Shown here: in pieces, positions 34,790-48,400 of the stretch
Layout: each line of letters starts with the position of its first letter
Numbering within the stretch: the first letter of the stretch is position 1
DNA from: Pratylenchus scribneri
Lineage: Eukaryota > Nematoda > Chromadorea > Rhabditida > Pratylenchidae
Reading direction: 5' to 3'
Assembly (NCBI GenBank): GCA_030063045.1
Contig: JAQSEB010000002.1
Span: 4,464,001 to 4,528,000, forward strand
DNA: 64,000 bases
Program-made: the position numbers and the translations under genes
The notes under the pieces: model-generated
What the model was told of the DNA's origin: nothing
What the model saw: the letters and a program-made list of their open reading frames with translations, nothing else
The model's database searches: none

Positions 34790-35147
34790 CTTTCACCACG
34801 AAATTGCTCAAAGAAAATGGGGTGTTAAAGAAAGCAATTAGGGCGCTGACGGACAAAATTATGGTGCTCAAGGTGGTTAAAAATTCATATAACACAACAA
34901 AAATACTGTTGTATAAATGGATATATTTATTTAGAGCAATGTGGAAAAGGTGATTGAAAATGGTTAGTGTTAAAATTGGTGCGCGGTTAGCGCCCACTTT
35001 TATCCATCCATTCAATAGGTCGCAGGAAAGCAGCAGGAATTGATGATGGTAATGGCCAAAAAGACGGGCATCATGGCAACAACGGACGAAATGATGGAGA
35101 ATTATGAGAAAAGAAGGAATCGACAATACAACAGACGGAATAAATAA
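34790..35147 (+). CDS. 3' exons of an unrecognised coiled-coil protein
   Basis: Exons: 34790-34872, 34935-34962, 35026-35147, joined in one frame to a TAA at 35145. The sequence is heptad-like and charged: LLKENGVLKKAIRALTDKIM, then VEKVIENGKQQELMMVMAKK, ending NYEKRRNRQYNRRNK. No start was found. The exon begins right after TATTTTCAG, and the upstream 750 bp is two back-to-back palindromic repeats, so the 5' exons either lie beyond them or were lost. If acceptor 35018 is used instead, the frame ends early in a Gly/Asp-rich tail, which I think less likely. Function is unknown; it could be a gene fragment. Confidence 0.45.
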
Positions 35148-35828
35148 ATGGATTTGAATGAAAATTTTTCGAAAATTTAAAATTTATTTTTCATTCAATT
35201 TTCAATCTACTTATTTTCTTAATTTTCAAACCATTTAAACATTTTTGGATTTTCTTTCTTATATTTCAATGAACATTTCAATTTTTAAAAAGTGCAAATT
35301 TTTATTTTCAAATTATAATAAAATTTGAATGATTTTATGCATAAAAATAAATAAAAATTTGGGGGGACGGAAAGGTATGGATATTTTTCACAATTCCTTT
35401 TTCCAATATTGAAATTTTTATGAAAAAAAAATTCATGAATTTTAAAAATGGATGGTATTTAATTTGGCGAAAAAGAGTATTGAAAATGGCGAAAAATCAT
35501 TCGTGTCGAAAAATAATCTTTTTCATTTAGGCCATATAATGGCAATATCAAACCCCTAATCCCATGCTTGCCCTGAACCCTAACCCTTGCCCTAAACCCC
35601 TAGTTAGGTTCAAAACCAAAAACAGTTTACGACATTATATCCTTTTCGCCATTTCAATATTTCCCTTTTAAAAATTGCATAAAAATAATTCCTAAAATAG
35701 TAAGAAAAAAAAACAAAATTTTATTTTAATAAAAATTCATGAATTCGTATGTTAAAAATAATATAAAAAAATTGTATAAAAAAAATAATTATTCACTCTT
35801 TTTTTTTTCCTTCAATATTCAATCATTT
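35148..35828. other. Convergent intergenic spacer
   Basis: AT-rich 3' flank between two converging genes. It includes a degenerate CCCTAA-like block at 35545-35610. No gene is seen. Confidence 0.55.
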
Positions 35829-38800
35829 TCACTCTTCCACCATAGCCAAACATGCCCTCCAGACATCCAATATTTCAGCCAGCGAATGCAAATTCACTGC
35901 GCCCGCGTCAATTTGTTCCATCAAATTGTCCAACGATTCTGCTGATGCTGATGTGTTTCTGTTTTTCATTACAATTTGAATGCCGGATTTTGGGTAATCA
36001 ATTGGCAGCAGCAAATCCAATTGAGGGTTCCGGGAAGCAATTCCAAACTTTCCAACATTGGATTTCTAAAAAATTAATAAATTTTTAATAAATATTTGAA
36101 AAGAGAAAAAATTAATTTTTCCACAAAATTAAGGAATTTATCAAAGATAATTTTCATGCCTTAAAAGTCATTTTTTGAGGTAATTTAAAAAAATTCTTTA
36201 TAAAAATTTTTTTGAAAAAGGGAAAAATTAACATTTTTTTAGGCCATAAAACTTGGCCATAACAAAAATTTTGGGCTTATTAGTGGATTCTGGATTAGAT
36301 TTAAGATTAGGGTCAGATTTTAGAAACAGGATATGGCTTAAAAAGGAATATGATTTGGCCAATTTTTAAGGCCTCAAAATTAACATTATCAACTTTTTGA
36401 ATGAAATTTCCCTCAAAAAAGTGCCAACATAGGGCCAAAAAATATGTCAAAAATAAGACACTCAAAAAAATTTTCTTTTAGGTGCTTTTTTATTATAAAT
36501 CATACAAAAAATAGGTTCAAAAACTTAAAAATCCGCTCCATATTTAAATTATAGTTTAATTAATTAACATAAATTAAATATTTTGTCAAAAATATGATAC
36601 TCAAAAACATTATTTTGTGCTTTTTTATTATAAAACATACAAAAAATAGGTCAAAAACTTTAAAATTCGCTCCATATTTAATTATGGGTTAATTAATTAA
36701 CATAAACATTTGAATAAAAATGAAATTACCTGCATAAATGTGAATCTGGCTTGCACAGTGGATGCATTGCTGGAAACTGGCTGTTGAATTTGATCATCAT
36801 CAGAATGGAAATCAATGGAAAATTCATTGCTATTTATTGCTTCATTGATGGCCAATGACAGAGTGGAATTTAAACACAGTTCGGATCCGTCCAAACAATT
36901 CACTTTGTATTTTTTGGCCGGTGAAAATGCTAAAAAAGATAAAAATTAAAATAAAAATTAATAAAAAATTAAATTAAAAATTATAAAAATAAATTAAAAT
37001 TAATTTAAAAAATAATTAAAAATTTAAATAAAAAAATAAATTAAAAAATTAAATAAAAAAAATTATTTTAAAAATTAATAAAAATTATTAAAAAAATTTA
37101 AATTTAAAAAATTGGCTCACATTCGGCCATCAGCGTTAATAAACTGCGTTTGGCCGGTGGCGGTCCATCCTCCAAAATTTCTTTTTGCGTTCCATTTGCT
37201 TCCTCGTTTTTCGTCTCCATATCATTTTGAATAATTGCAATTTCATTCGGCAACCTGAATTATGAGAAAATAAATTTATAACCATCAATTTTGGTACTGA
37301 AAAATTGGAATTTTTAAGGCCATAAAACTTGGCCAAATCTGTTTCATTTTTTAAACTACATTCAACACTGAAGTTTAGCCAAAATCTAGACATAATCCAA
37401 AATCCATTGCTCCAAGATTTTTTGTCATTGCCAAATTATATGGCCAATCTTGTTCCATTCTTAAAAATTGGCCCTAATTTAAAGTTAACCCAATCCTTAA
37501 CACTGTTATTATGGCCAAGTTTATGGCCTAAAAATGTTGATTTTTCCCCATGAAAACTAAATTGATGCAATATGAGATTTTTTAGAGCTAAATTAATATT
37601 TTCTCTTTAAATAAGTTCTTAAAAATCTAAAAAATTAAAAAAAGCCCTAATTAAATAACATTTTGAGTAAATTAAATATGACTAATTTAATATTTTTTTT
37701 TCTATAAAATAAATTCATAAAACTAAAAAGGCTCCTACTTGATTTGTAAATGGCGTACACTGCTCCATGGGTCAATGAAAATTGACTCCTTTGCCAATGA
37801 TTCCCGGGCATTTGCCGACAATGCATTCAACTTTTTTGCGGCACCAATTAAATGCCGGGAAATGTTGTATTGCTCCAAAACAGTTTGAACATTTGACAGT
37901 AATTTACGCAACAATTGGCAATTTACTCTACAGAAAAATTATTAAATAAAATTAATTAATTATAAAATATATCCAATTAATTTAGCCCATAAAATCATAG
38001 AAATATACTCAAAATTTTAGAGTCTAAAATTAAAATTTTTTGAGGCTATTATAAACTTGGCCAAATTTAAATCAATGGCTTTTTTTAAAGCTTTTTGCCT
38101 AAAGCCTAGCCTTAATCTAAATCTAATCTTAGATAAGTCTTAACACTTTGTTATGGTCAAATTTTATGGCCTCAAAAATTTGGTTAAATTTCTTGATTTT
38201 TTAAGTATTTTCTCAGGAAAAAATTGGTCAAAATTGGATTCCTTTTTAAAGCCTAACTTAAAGTTTGGCCAAAATCTAAAACTAATTACTAGTGTTGATC
38301 TTAAAAAAATTTTCGGCACGAAAAGTTTTGGTTATTTTTAGTGATTTTATGGATAAATTATTTTTATTTTCTTTTAATTAAAATTCTCATTCCCAATATT
38401 TTACCCTGCTTTGCGTGTTCCCTCCATCACTTGAATGACATTGATTAAAGATGACTGAAAATTAAATATTATTATAATTAATTAATTCGAAAATGCATTC
38501 CTTAGAGTCCCAAAAAACTATTTTTAAATATTTAAAAAATGTTTGGTCTGCATGGGGAATTGAACTTTGGAAGAAGTCGACATACTCGCATAAAATGCGA
38601 GGCAATTAAACCACTACACCACGCAGGTTATGGTTGCTCACATGTTATTTTTAAAATAGCTATAGGGGTTTTTTTCTTGACCAGTTTATCTTTAATTTTA
38701 AACTCAATCTTCAAAAATTTTATAATCGCAAGATAGCATATTGTGAAAAAATATATTTTTTAATAAAATTTTTCAATGGGATAAATTTTAAAATGATATA

Positions 38801-41800
38801 AAAATTGAATCAATAGAGCTTAAATCCCAAAAAGTCGATTATAGATATTCTAGTTTATTCGATAAAAAGAAAAAATAATTTCAAAAAACCCCTTTTTTAA
38901 ACATAACATCAATTAAAAATTAAAATACAAAAATTGGTTTTTGTGTTAATTTAAAATATAATTGAATTTTTTTACACTAAAAAATTCCTATCTTATTCGA
39001 TTTTCATAATCTAAAAATGAGTTCCTAATAAAATTTTTCCGATTTTTCATCGCTAAAAAATTAAGGCCAAGTCTTTCCGAACAATATAATATTTTTTTAA
39101 AATTCTTCTATGAACTATGACCAATCAATTTTTTGGGACCAAAATTCATAAGGAAATGCCTTAAAATTGCCCACCTTCAATTTCATTTCGCCCGGATAGT
39201 CAATGTTGAGCCGATCCAAAATCCGTTTGATATCTCCATAGTAGGTGCGCAATCGATCAAAGAGTGTTTTGTATTCGGTCGTTTCCGCCTCATTTTGTTG
39301 CTGTTGTTGACCCATTTGAGAAAGTGGAGTGCCCACTGAACGGGGTTGCTTCTGATTTTGATCCAGCATGGAAATGCTTTCTGTAGAAATTAAAAATAAA
39401 TTTTTTGATTTATTTTTAAATTTTTTTTTTCATAAATATTTTAAAATTTTTTTTCATTAATATTTTTAAAGATTTTTTTAAAATTTTTTCCTTTAATTTT
39501 TTTAAATTTTTACCTTTAATATTTTATGAAATTTTTTATTAAAAATTTTTGAAAATTTTTTGAAAATATTTTTAGTATTTTACTTGATTCAATTGATGCC
39601 GCTTGGTGATATTCTTCATTGGAATTTGCCGATTGAAGTTGATCATTCGATTGTGGGATTTGGGAACCTGCAAAAAATACATTTTTATGTATTTTAAAAA
39701 TTTTTTAATTAAAAATTTTTGACTTTTTTATTAGAATTTTTAAAATATTTTTTTTAAATTTTTAATCACTTTGAATTTTCTTCATTTGTCCAACACTCAT
39801 TGGCATCATTCCAGTGGATGGAGGCTGTTGTTCCAATTGTCCAATCGATTTCTGTTGTTGCAGTGGAATTGATTGTTGTTTTTGCATTTGCTGTTGAGGA
39901 GTTTGTTGGACATTATAAAAATAAATTTTCATTTACTTTTTTTCCATTAATAATTTATGGAAATTAGCCAAAAGGAATTTACCTCAAAATTTCTAACAAC
40001 CCAAAATCCCAAGGGTAATAAAATTTTTAAAATTGTGTTCAGAAGGCTAAAGTCCTAATTTATAAAATTAATTTTTTTTTCATTTTTTTAATTTGAGATT
40101 TTTTTGTATTGTAATTTTAGATGTTGATCCCATTTCCCATATAATTAAAATTAAAAGGAAAAATCCAGGTTATAAAATAGTTCTCTTTTTTGAATACAAA
40201 TGATTTTCGTATGAAAAATGGAACTTGTTAGAAATTCAATTTCATTTTGCCAATAAGTTTAATGAATTTATTCCGTAATTGAAAAATTATCATTGAAAAT
40301 ATTTTAATGATTAATATTAACCATTTTTAAAATAAAATTAATTGTTTTAAAAACCTGTTGAATTTGTGGTTGTTGTGAAATTTGATTGTGTTGTACATAT
40401 TGTGGCTGATTGATTGGCATCGGCTGCATTGGTGCAACCCGGGTTTGGCCCATCTGCTGCGGATTGGCCACATACATTTGAGGTTGTACATTTGGCGATT
40501 GGGCAAATGAGCCTTGACTGGGAATTCGCCTTCAAAAAATAAATTTTAAAGATTTTTGGATAATAAAAATTTAATTTTTTTTTGGATAATAAAAATTTAA
40601 TTTTTTTTGGATAATAAAAACTTAAGGTTTTTAGGTTAATTAAAATGTAATTTTTTTGGTAATTTTTTCCACAAATTTTCTTACTGAATTTGTGCCGGAG
40701 TTCCTGGCTGTTGGATTACAATTTGTTGGCCGGAAGGATAGACCATTCCGGCACCGCCAGCAGTTTGTGGCATTGGCAGCCTTTGGGGTGAAATATCTGA
40801 ACAATATTAATTTATTTTGTAGATAATTTTGGAGCGGATTTTTAGGTTTCAAACCCATTTTTTATGCATCAAATTCGATTTGATGAGAAAAGCACAAATA
40901 AATATTTTGTATTTGAGCATTTATTTCATATTTTTCATGTAATTTTATTAATTTTGGCACTTTTTTCGGATATAAAATTTCATTAAAAATACAATAAAAA
41001 AATAAAAATCAAATTTTTGAGGTTCCCGAAACTCCTATATTTGCAAATTTCACCAAAAAAGCTTCTTGGCGGTCACTTTTATGGCCTAAAATTAAGTATT
41101 TATTTTATTTTTTGATGTCATTTTTTGACCTATTTTGGCATTTTTTAGGGGGAAATTTATAAAAAAAAATACAATAAAAACCCAAAATCCACCTATTTTG
41201 AGTTACCGAAATCCGAAACCAATTTGGTGGCTAATTTCATAAAAAAAGTTTAAATAACTTAATTAAAAATTCGCTTTATAAATATAATTAATTAAAAAAC
41301 AAACTCATTGTTGGCATTCGCATCGGCATTCCGCTCTGCTGCATTTGCTGTTCATACATTTGTTGCTGCTACAAAAATGCTCATTTTTAATATCAATATA
41401 AATTAATAATAAATACTCTTTGCTGTTGCTGCATGGCAATTTGAAATAATTGTTTTTTCTTCTCTGGATTTGTTTCATTGTTGATTGTATTTTGCATTGC
41501 TGTCGGAAATGTTTGGATTATATCTCTAAAATTAAACAAATAATTCAAAAATTTTAATAAAAAAATTCTCCGAAAATTTCGCCCCAAATAGGTATCTTTC
41601 AATTTTGTAAAATTTGGGGGTCTTGGGTTCGAATCCGCTCAGAGGTAGTTTTTTTTTCAAGCCTGATTCCTACTTTTATTCATTTTTATAAATTCTACAG
41701 CATATTTCTGGACGAAAATTTTTTGAAAATTTCGACCAGAAAGCCCTTCACTTTTGCAAAATTTAGGTCTCGGGTTCAATCCCGCCCAAAGGAAATTATT

Positions 41801-42378
41801 TTTTTCTCGGACTTGAAACACCTTTTTATGCATTTCTAGACGAAATAGAGTAATTTCGAATCGAAAAAAATATTCCAAAAATTTTCGACCCAAACGAAAG
41901 ACAGTATTCAGGTCTCAGGTTCGTATCCAGTATCCACTCAGTCAAAACACAAAAGAATGGGAAATCCTTTTATATGTATTTCTTTCTACACATTCCCCAT
42001 TCTATCAGTAGATTTCTTATCGAAAATCCGATCAAAAAACAGCTAATGAATGTTAAACAAAAACAAACCTAATTTGTGTTTGCTGTTGTTGATAAGGATT
42101 GGGTGAATCTTCGCTCATTCCCTGCTGCTGATTGTGTGGCATTCGAACCAAAACTTGTTGCGGTTGCTGCTGATGTGGATGCATCACATATTGTTGCGGT
42201 TGTCTCATTTGCTGCGGCATTTGTTGCTGATTTTGGGCCATTGGATTCATCTAAAATTTAGTAAATATTAAAGATTTGAATTATAAAATGAGAAATTAAC
42301 CATCCTTTGCTGTTGTCCCGGCATTCGTTGCATATAAAATTGTTGTTGAGGTTGCTGAGAAGCATCATCGTAATTCAT
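35829..42378 (-). CDS. Mediator subunit 15-like glutamine-rich protein
   Basis: Mediator tail subunits link activators to RNA polymerase II. Exons in coding order: 42378-42301, 42250-42069, 41525-41417, 41368-41305, 40796-40685, 40529-40355, 39890-39770, 39667-39584, 39380-39175, 38454-38405, 37927-37739, 37254-37121, 36929-36730, 36065-35829; 646 aa in one frame. The first half is Gln/Met/Pro-rich. EYKTLFDRLRTYYGDIKRIL and an RKLLSNVQTVLEQYNISRHL region match the central MED15 helical pattern, then PPPAKRSLLTLMAE and a folded C-terminus containing LDLLLPIDYPKSGIQIVM. I see no N-terminal KIX domain, which MED15/mdt-15 normally has. The start chosen (42378) follows a possible acceptor TTTAAG near 42420. 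MED15 is the best guess; another Q-rich cofactor is possible. Confidence 0.6.
38540..38640 (-). repeat. tRNA-like pseudogene or SINE head
   Basis: On the minus strand a 7-bp acceptor-like stem (CTGCGTG with CATGCAG), a D-arm-like GTGTAGTGGTTTAAT and a 5-bp anticodon-like stem (CTCGC/GCGAG) are present, and GTTCAATTC serves as a B-box. The T stem does not pair and the variable region is odd. It lies in a MED15-like intron. Confidence 0.45.
41570..41960. repeat. B-box-bearing repeat units
   Basis: Three direct units with GGGTTCGAATCCGCTC, GGGTTCAATCCCGCCC and a decayed third, in a MED15-like intron. Related to 22400-22960. Confidence 0.5.
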
Positions 42379-43004
42379 AATTAATGCAATTTCAGATGAA
42401 AGATTGGAGTTTTTTGCCTCTTAAATGTTAAATATAAAGTGATGCTTTCACTCTCCTATTTCCTATCTAGAGATCGGCGCCGGACCGGATCCCGCGCTGA
42501 ACTGCGTGTTTCTAAATCCAGCCCTGTAAGAAAAAAGAAAAGTGCAAATCCCACGCTGGATTTTGCGGGATTATCCCGCGTTCCAGCAAAAATTTTGAAA
42601 AAAAATCCAGTCCGGGCCGCTCTCTAGTCCTGTCTCCTTTATCCAATTAATAAATTATTTCACAAAAAATGAATAGGAAACGTTAATATTCGATTAATTT
42701 CACTCCAACATTTTCAAGCAGTACAAGTACTACAGAGGTAAAGCCATTGCCTATGCCTATGCCTATGCCTAAGGTTCTAATTCTAAGGCAAGAAAAATAA
42801 AGGATTTTTCAATTCTTGTATGGAAAAAATAGTACATAAATCAGACGCTTAAGATATTAAGACAGTGAAGAAAAGTCGAAAAAGGAAGCGAAGATAGTTT
42901 TCACTGTGAAAAATTCAATAAATTTATAGAAAATCGGGTGCCAATTTTTTTATTTTTATAAACCCTTAATAAATTCTTAATTGCCAAAAGCCTAGCTCAT
43001 TATT
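42379..43004. promoter_or_regulatory. Divergent spacer, MED15-like and BCL7
   Basis: About 625 bp holding the promoters of two divergent genes. It includes a short inverted-repeat element (42469-42627) and a (TGCCTA)n run at about 42750-42772. Confidence 0.5.
42469..42627. mobile_element. Short MITE with GGCGCCGGAC ends
   Basis: Ends AGAGATCGGCGCCGGAC and GTCCGGGCCGCTCTCTAG are inverted. The flanking octamers TCCTATCT (42461-42468) and TCCTGTCT (42628-42635) differ at one base and could be an 8-bp target duplication. Confidence 0.5.
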
Positions 43005-44267
43005 ATGCAGGCATCCAGGTCAATTTATTCACCAAAAATTGTATAACAAATTAAAATTTAGCCGTTCTACATTGTCTAAAACGATTCAACGTAATAATCG
43101 AACTGAAACGCGGAGCAGGGCAAAGGATGAATTAAGACGAGTAATCAATTCCATCGATAAGGGAGTCGTCCGGAAATGGTAAATGAATCGAATTAAATTG
43201 ACAAAAAACAACCAAAATTTGATATATTTAGGGAAAAACGATGGGTTCTGCTCAAGGACAGCAGCATTAGCATTTACAAATGGGTCCCAGGTTTAAATTT
43301 GAATTATTTTTATTCTACGAATTCAAATTTTAGTCTCATCGAGTGGTGTTGTGGCCCCAAAAATGATTACTGCTCCCAAGGCTTCAGCTGCAGCAGCAAA
43401 TGATGAAACCACATGCAATGGCGATGAAACAATGCAAAGTGCCATTTCCATGGAGAACAATTCCAACGAGGATACAAGTAAATTTTTTGTAAAAATTAAA
43501 GAAAAAAATATAAAAAGGTGAAAAGATTATAATGGTTTAAACAGTTCAATGGTTTGTCCTAGATCCAAAAACCTCATACTCAATTTGATAAAACTATCAA
43601 AACGCATCATTTTATTATGTTTTGGCTTTGGGTTTAACCAATTCTAACTTAGTTTTGAACCATTAAACCAAAATGTGGTTTAAACCGTTTAAAACCCTTT
43701 AATTGTTGACCAAACCAAAATGTGGTTTAAACCGTTTAAAACCCATTAATTGTTGACCAAACCAAAATGTGGTTTAAACCGTTTAAATCCCTTTAATTAT
43801 TGACCAAACCAAAATGTGGTTTAAATCGTTTAAAACCCTCTAATTGTTGACCAAACCAAAATGTGGTTTAAACCGTTTAAAACCCTTTAATTGTTGACCA
43901 AACCATAACCAAATTATATACCATTCAATGCGTTTTGACCAGCTCTATCCAATTTTGGGTAAATTTGGTTTGAATGTGCAGGAAAAACCATTAAACCATA
44001 TAATATAATAATCTTTTCGGCAAATAACTAAATAATAATTCACATTCAGATGCGAATCAACCCACCAACCAAGGCATCGATGAGGAGGACTCAAATGCGG
44101 CCGTGGAATTTTCGGATGTTGGTGCATTTGACAGCGATTCGCAAACATTCGATCAAGTTGATTACAAATCTGCTGGAAATTCCACAACAGCAAATGCTGC
44201 CGGCGGGGGACGAGTAACCGATTTCAGCGGCTTACGAAACAAAGAGACGGAAGAGAAAAAGATTTAA
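43005..44267 (+). CDS. BCL7: BCL7 family SWI/SNF subunit
   Basis: Accessory subunit of BAF-type chromatin remodellers. Exons: 43005-43018, 43062-43178, 43232-43290, 43334-43477, 44050-44267; 183 aa. The conserved N-terminal BCL7 block is complete: TETRSRAKDELRRVINSID followed by VVRKWEKRWVLLKDSSISIY and KWVP. The rest is acidic, Ser/Asn/Ala-rich and poorly conserved, as in the family. The first exon is only 14 nt (MQAS plus two bases), but its donor and the next acceptor keep frame. Intron 4 is a family A repeat. The gene is divergent from the MED15-like gene; both act in transcription, but a functional link is not implied. Confidence 0.93.
43530..44010. repeat. Family A repeat, long array
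   Basis: In BCL7 intron 4. Five internal units of about 47 bp (GTGGTTTAAACCGTTTAAA...TTGTTGACCAAACC) lie between the family's terminal arms. Confidence 0.85.
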
Positions 44268-45414
44268 TTATTTATTTTATTTGTAATAATTGTTTAATTT
44301 AATTCCGCCATTTTCTTATTTTTATAAAATTAATTTGATTTCGACTTTTTATAAAATTAATTTGATTTCGTATTTGATTGGTGTATAAAAACATTGATTT
44401 CGAATACAAAAAAAATTTAATGAAAAAAAATGTTGCAACATTAAAATAATTTATTTTTGTTTTATTTATTTCTGAATTCCATTCTAAATTTCCGCTAACC
44501 AAAAATAGTATAGGCGCAGAATGTACATTCTGATTAATGAAAATAGCTAGTAGACATCCTAGAGCACATTAATTTACAGCTCATCCAATTCGGAATAATC
44601 AATTTTGAGAAAAATGCTAGCTGGACAGATTTATTCAATTTAAAAATGTTAAAACGGTTTAAAAACCAAAAATTTCATTTGGCCATAAATTAGGTTCAAG
44701 TCAAAAAAAGTTAAACCGGGTTTAAAAACCTTTAAAAAACCCAAAAATTACAATTAGCCATAAATTAGGTTCAAATGAAAAAAAAAGTTAAACCGGTTTA
44801 AAATCCCACAAATTCATTGGCTAAAACTTATAGGTTTAAACCCATTAAATCGATTTGAAATTGAAATATTATTCTTAACACAAAACCGACCCAAAGAAAT
44901 CGATTGGAGCATAAATTAAGGCCGTACGTTAATTAGAACATGCCAAATTCGAATCGGCCACAATAGTGTTGATCCTGGCAAAAACAAAACCATCTAGCTA
45001 ACTCTGGGAGGTTGTGATGAACCAAACAAAATTCAAACATCTACAACCATTAGAGGCAGCTGGGATGGAATTGAATTTTTATTCCAAGTTTTAGGAGGAA
45101 TTGGAGGGAATTTTGGGACTTATTCGAGGATTTTTGGTTAATGAAATGACCACATAGGCTAACTGGATGAATGAAAATACCCCCACCCAAATTCATTCAG
45201 TTTAAAGTTGAACCAAATCGATGGATTGGAGTTTTTCGGACAAGAAAGCGCGCCTGTTCACCCTCCGCCCCCCAAATAATGTTGGTCCCAGGAAAATTTA
45301 TTAGCCCTCCAAGACAGGGGCCATCGAAACAGCTGACGCTTTATAAAATTCCAATGAAAAATCAAAGAACTTTAAATAAATCAAATTACGATTTTACAGA
45401 AAAATTCCTGTAAA
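44268..45414. other. Intergenic, BCL7 to CDC45
   Basis: BCL7 3' flank, then a repeat at about 44520-44960 with AAACCGGTTTAAAA words, also found in a CDC45 intron. A TTTTACAG at about 45392-45399, 15 nt before the CDC45 ATG, is a likely spliced-leader acceptor. The open frame 45171-45413 has no motif and overlaps that acceptor. Confidence 0.55.
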
Positions 45415-48400
45415 ATGCTAATTCAAAATGACTTTCGACGACAATTTTATGAGGAGATTAAAAAACAGGTTTTTGATGAACATAAATTGTTAAATATAAT
45501 TTATTGAATAATTTAGCATGTTCTCGTCATTGTGAACACCGATGTTGATGCGCTGTGTGCCACGGCAATATTAACGGTAAAAATTATGTTCAAGACAGTC
45601 CAACTTGAAGCTATTTAAAATAACTAATCAGGAACTGAACCAAATTTTGATGTTTTGTTATCAAATTAAAGAGCAGACTTTTGGCTATCCAATGAAATTA
45701 ATTTTATTCAAATTGATTCAGAATTGATGAAGTTATGGCCAAAAACCATTCAAATTGCCACTACTATGGACTAACTTAATTTTCATTGGTTTTTTGTCCA
45801 CAAATTCATCAATTCTGAACCAATTTAAATAAAATTAATTTTATTGGATAGCCAAAAGTCTGCTCTTTAATTTGATACCAAAATCAACAAAATTGGTTCA
45901 CTCCTTGATGAGTTATAAGCAATGGCGTCAAGTTGGCTGCCACATGTTTTATAATTTTAAATAAAATAGTTTAAATTATTTAGCACATTCTTTCCTGTGA
46001 TGAAGTAACCTATTCACTGATTCCGGTGGATTCCTTCGATCGACTGAAAGAGGCCATCCAAATCCATGGGAAACAAGTCAAGCACATCATCCTCATAAAT
46101 TGTGTTGGCCAAAATTCGGTGGCCGAAATTGATTTAGAGGAAAATGTATTTTTTTAATTAAATTTAAATTAATTATAAAATCGAATTTTTAGACCACAAT
46201 TTGGCTTATTGAATCGCAAAGGCCAATCCACTTGGACAATGTGTACAGTGCGGACACGGTGAAAGTGATTGTTGGAAATGGGGAATTGGAGGATGATGAA
46301 TGGCAAATTCCCGATGCTGAACAAATTTATGAGAAGGAAGAAGAGGAGGAATCTTCGGATGAAGATGAGGAAGAAGGGGAAGAGGATTATGAAGATGATG
46401 ACGAGACAATGCAGGAAGATGAAGAGGTTAACAGATTTACCAATATTAAAACCAAGGAATTTAAGCTTGTGATCAATGGCCATATTTCAACTCCTAGGCA
46501 TCCTAGGGCATTAATTTACGGCTGATTTGATTCTTTTTGGAAATGTTAAAACCGGTTTAAAAACTTAAATTTCAATTGGCCAAGGTTCAATGGCCAGAGA
46601 TCTTAATTCCTAGGCTTTAGTTCATTCGATTCGACCTGGTCGATTTAATTGGAGAAATGTCTATTCTTGCAATATTTGTTCAATTTTGATAATATTGAAC
46701 CGGTTTAAAAAATCGAACTTTCAATTGACCATAAATTGGATCCAAACCAAAACATTAAACCAGTTTAAAAACCCAAAATTTCAATTGGCCATAAATTGGG
46801 TTCAAACTAAAAATGTTAAACCGGTTTAAAAATCCGAAATTTCAATTGGCCATAACTCAGGTTTAAACTAAAAAAATATTAAACCGGTTTAAAAACCCAA
46901 AATTTAAATTGGCCATAAATTGGGTTCAAACCAAAATATTAAACCGGTTTAAAAAACCCTAAATTTTAATTGGCCATAAATTGGGTTCAAACCAAAAATA
47001 TTAAACCGGGTTTAAAAGCCCGAAATTTCAATTGGCCATGAATTAGGTTCAAACCAAAAATGTTAAACCGGTTTAAAAACCCGAAATTTATTTTTTTCCC
47101 ATCAGAATGAAGATGAAGAAGTAGTCGATGATTCGGAAGCGGACGAAAATGATGATGGAATAAATGGCAATGGGAAGAGGCCTAAATCAAGAGCAAAAAC
47201 CTCTGGCGGACCAAAGGGGAAACGACCAAAACGGCGGAGACGACGCGAAGATTTGGCAAATATCATTGGGCGGAGGGCACTAAAAAGGCAACAACGAGCG
47301 CAATGGAAGAGGACACGTGGAACATTGCTTTGGGAATATTATATGAAGGTTTTTTTTTTGAATATTTTTGGCATTTTTATAATTTTTAATTCTATTTTAG
47401 TCGTGGTATGCAGCACCCGTAAGTTTTTTTTTTCGTTAATTTTAATTAAAAATGACCCTAAGCCATTCTTTTGGCCATATCTCGAGAAGGAACAACCAAT
47501 TCAGGAAGGCGATATGCCATTTGAAAGCCTAAATGTCCTCTAAAAAATGGCCAATCTAATTTGTTTTTGAAATGTTAAAATAATTTGTAAAATAAGCGGA
47601 TTTTCCTCCAACAAACAAATTCTGGTTTATTCCACTCTCAAAGACATGTAACTTTTTTCGGGCCTGGATTTCATAAAATTTAAATAGGCCATTTTGTAAA
47701 GGACACTTTTGGCTTTAAAATGGTATATAGCCTTCTTGCATTGGCAATTGCCTCGCTGAGCTATGGCCAAAAGAATGGGCCAGATTCTGAAAAATCCATT
47801 ACCACAAATTATTAAATATTTATTATTATAGGTGTCCGTTTTTCTCCTTGAATTGGCCCACGAATTGGGCAAATCCAATGCAGAAATGATGTGGTGCACG
47901 GCGGTGGGCATTTCTAGCCAACTGATGGACAAATTGGTCTCTCTGGAGAAATACACCGAGGTAAATTGATCACAAAATCTCCGATCCCTGCAGAGAAAAT
48001 TTTGAAAATTATTTTCAAATTTTTTGGAATTTTTTGAAATTTTTGGAAAATTTCAAAAAAATTTTTTGAAAAATTTTGAATTTTTTTTGGTATCCTCAAA
48101 TATAGTCTTCAATTTTTTTCTTTAGGGATTTTTGATGTAAAGATTTTGGCCAAGAGATTTGGGTATAGGGATTTTGGGTTGACCCCAACCCTAGATGACC
48201 ACAATATGACAATTAATTAATTATTTTGTAGGTTTGCACAGACCGGATGGGCCCATTCATTCGCAAATTTGGTCCAAGGGCCGGTGTTTCGGCAGAACAG
48301 ACACGAAATTTGCTTCGGATTAGCTTCAATCGAGAGTAAATTAATTTATTAATTTTTAATAAATATTTTTTTAATTATATTTAATTTATTTATTTTTATT

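Noticed and set aside
38540..38640. Functional tRNA-Lys (TTT) gene
   Set aside because: Acceptor and anticodon stems pair, but the T stem fails and the variable region is abnormal.
42439..42627. 62-codon frame with Arg/Ser-rich product
   Set aside because: It coincides with a short MITE-like element.
45171..45413. 80-codon plus-strand frame before CDC45
   Set aside because: No recognisable motif, and it overlaps the likely trans-splice acceptor and the CDC45 5' flank.
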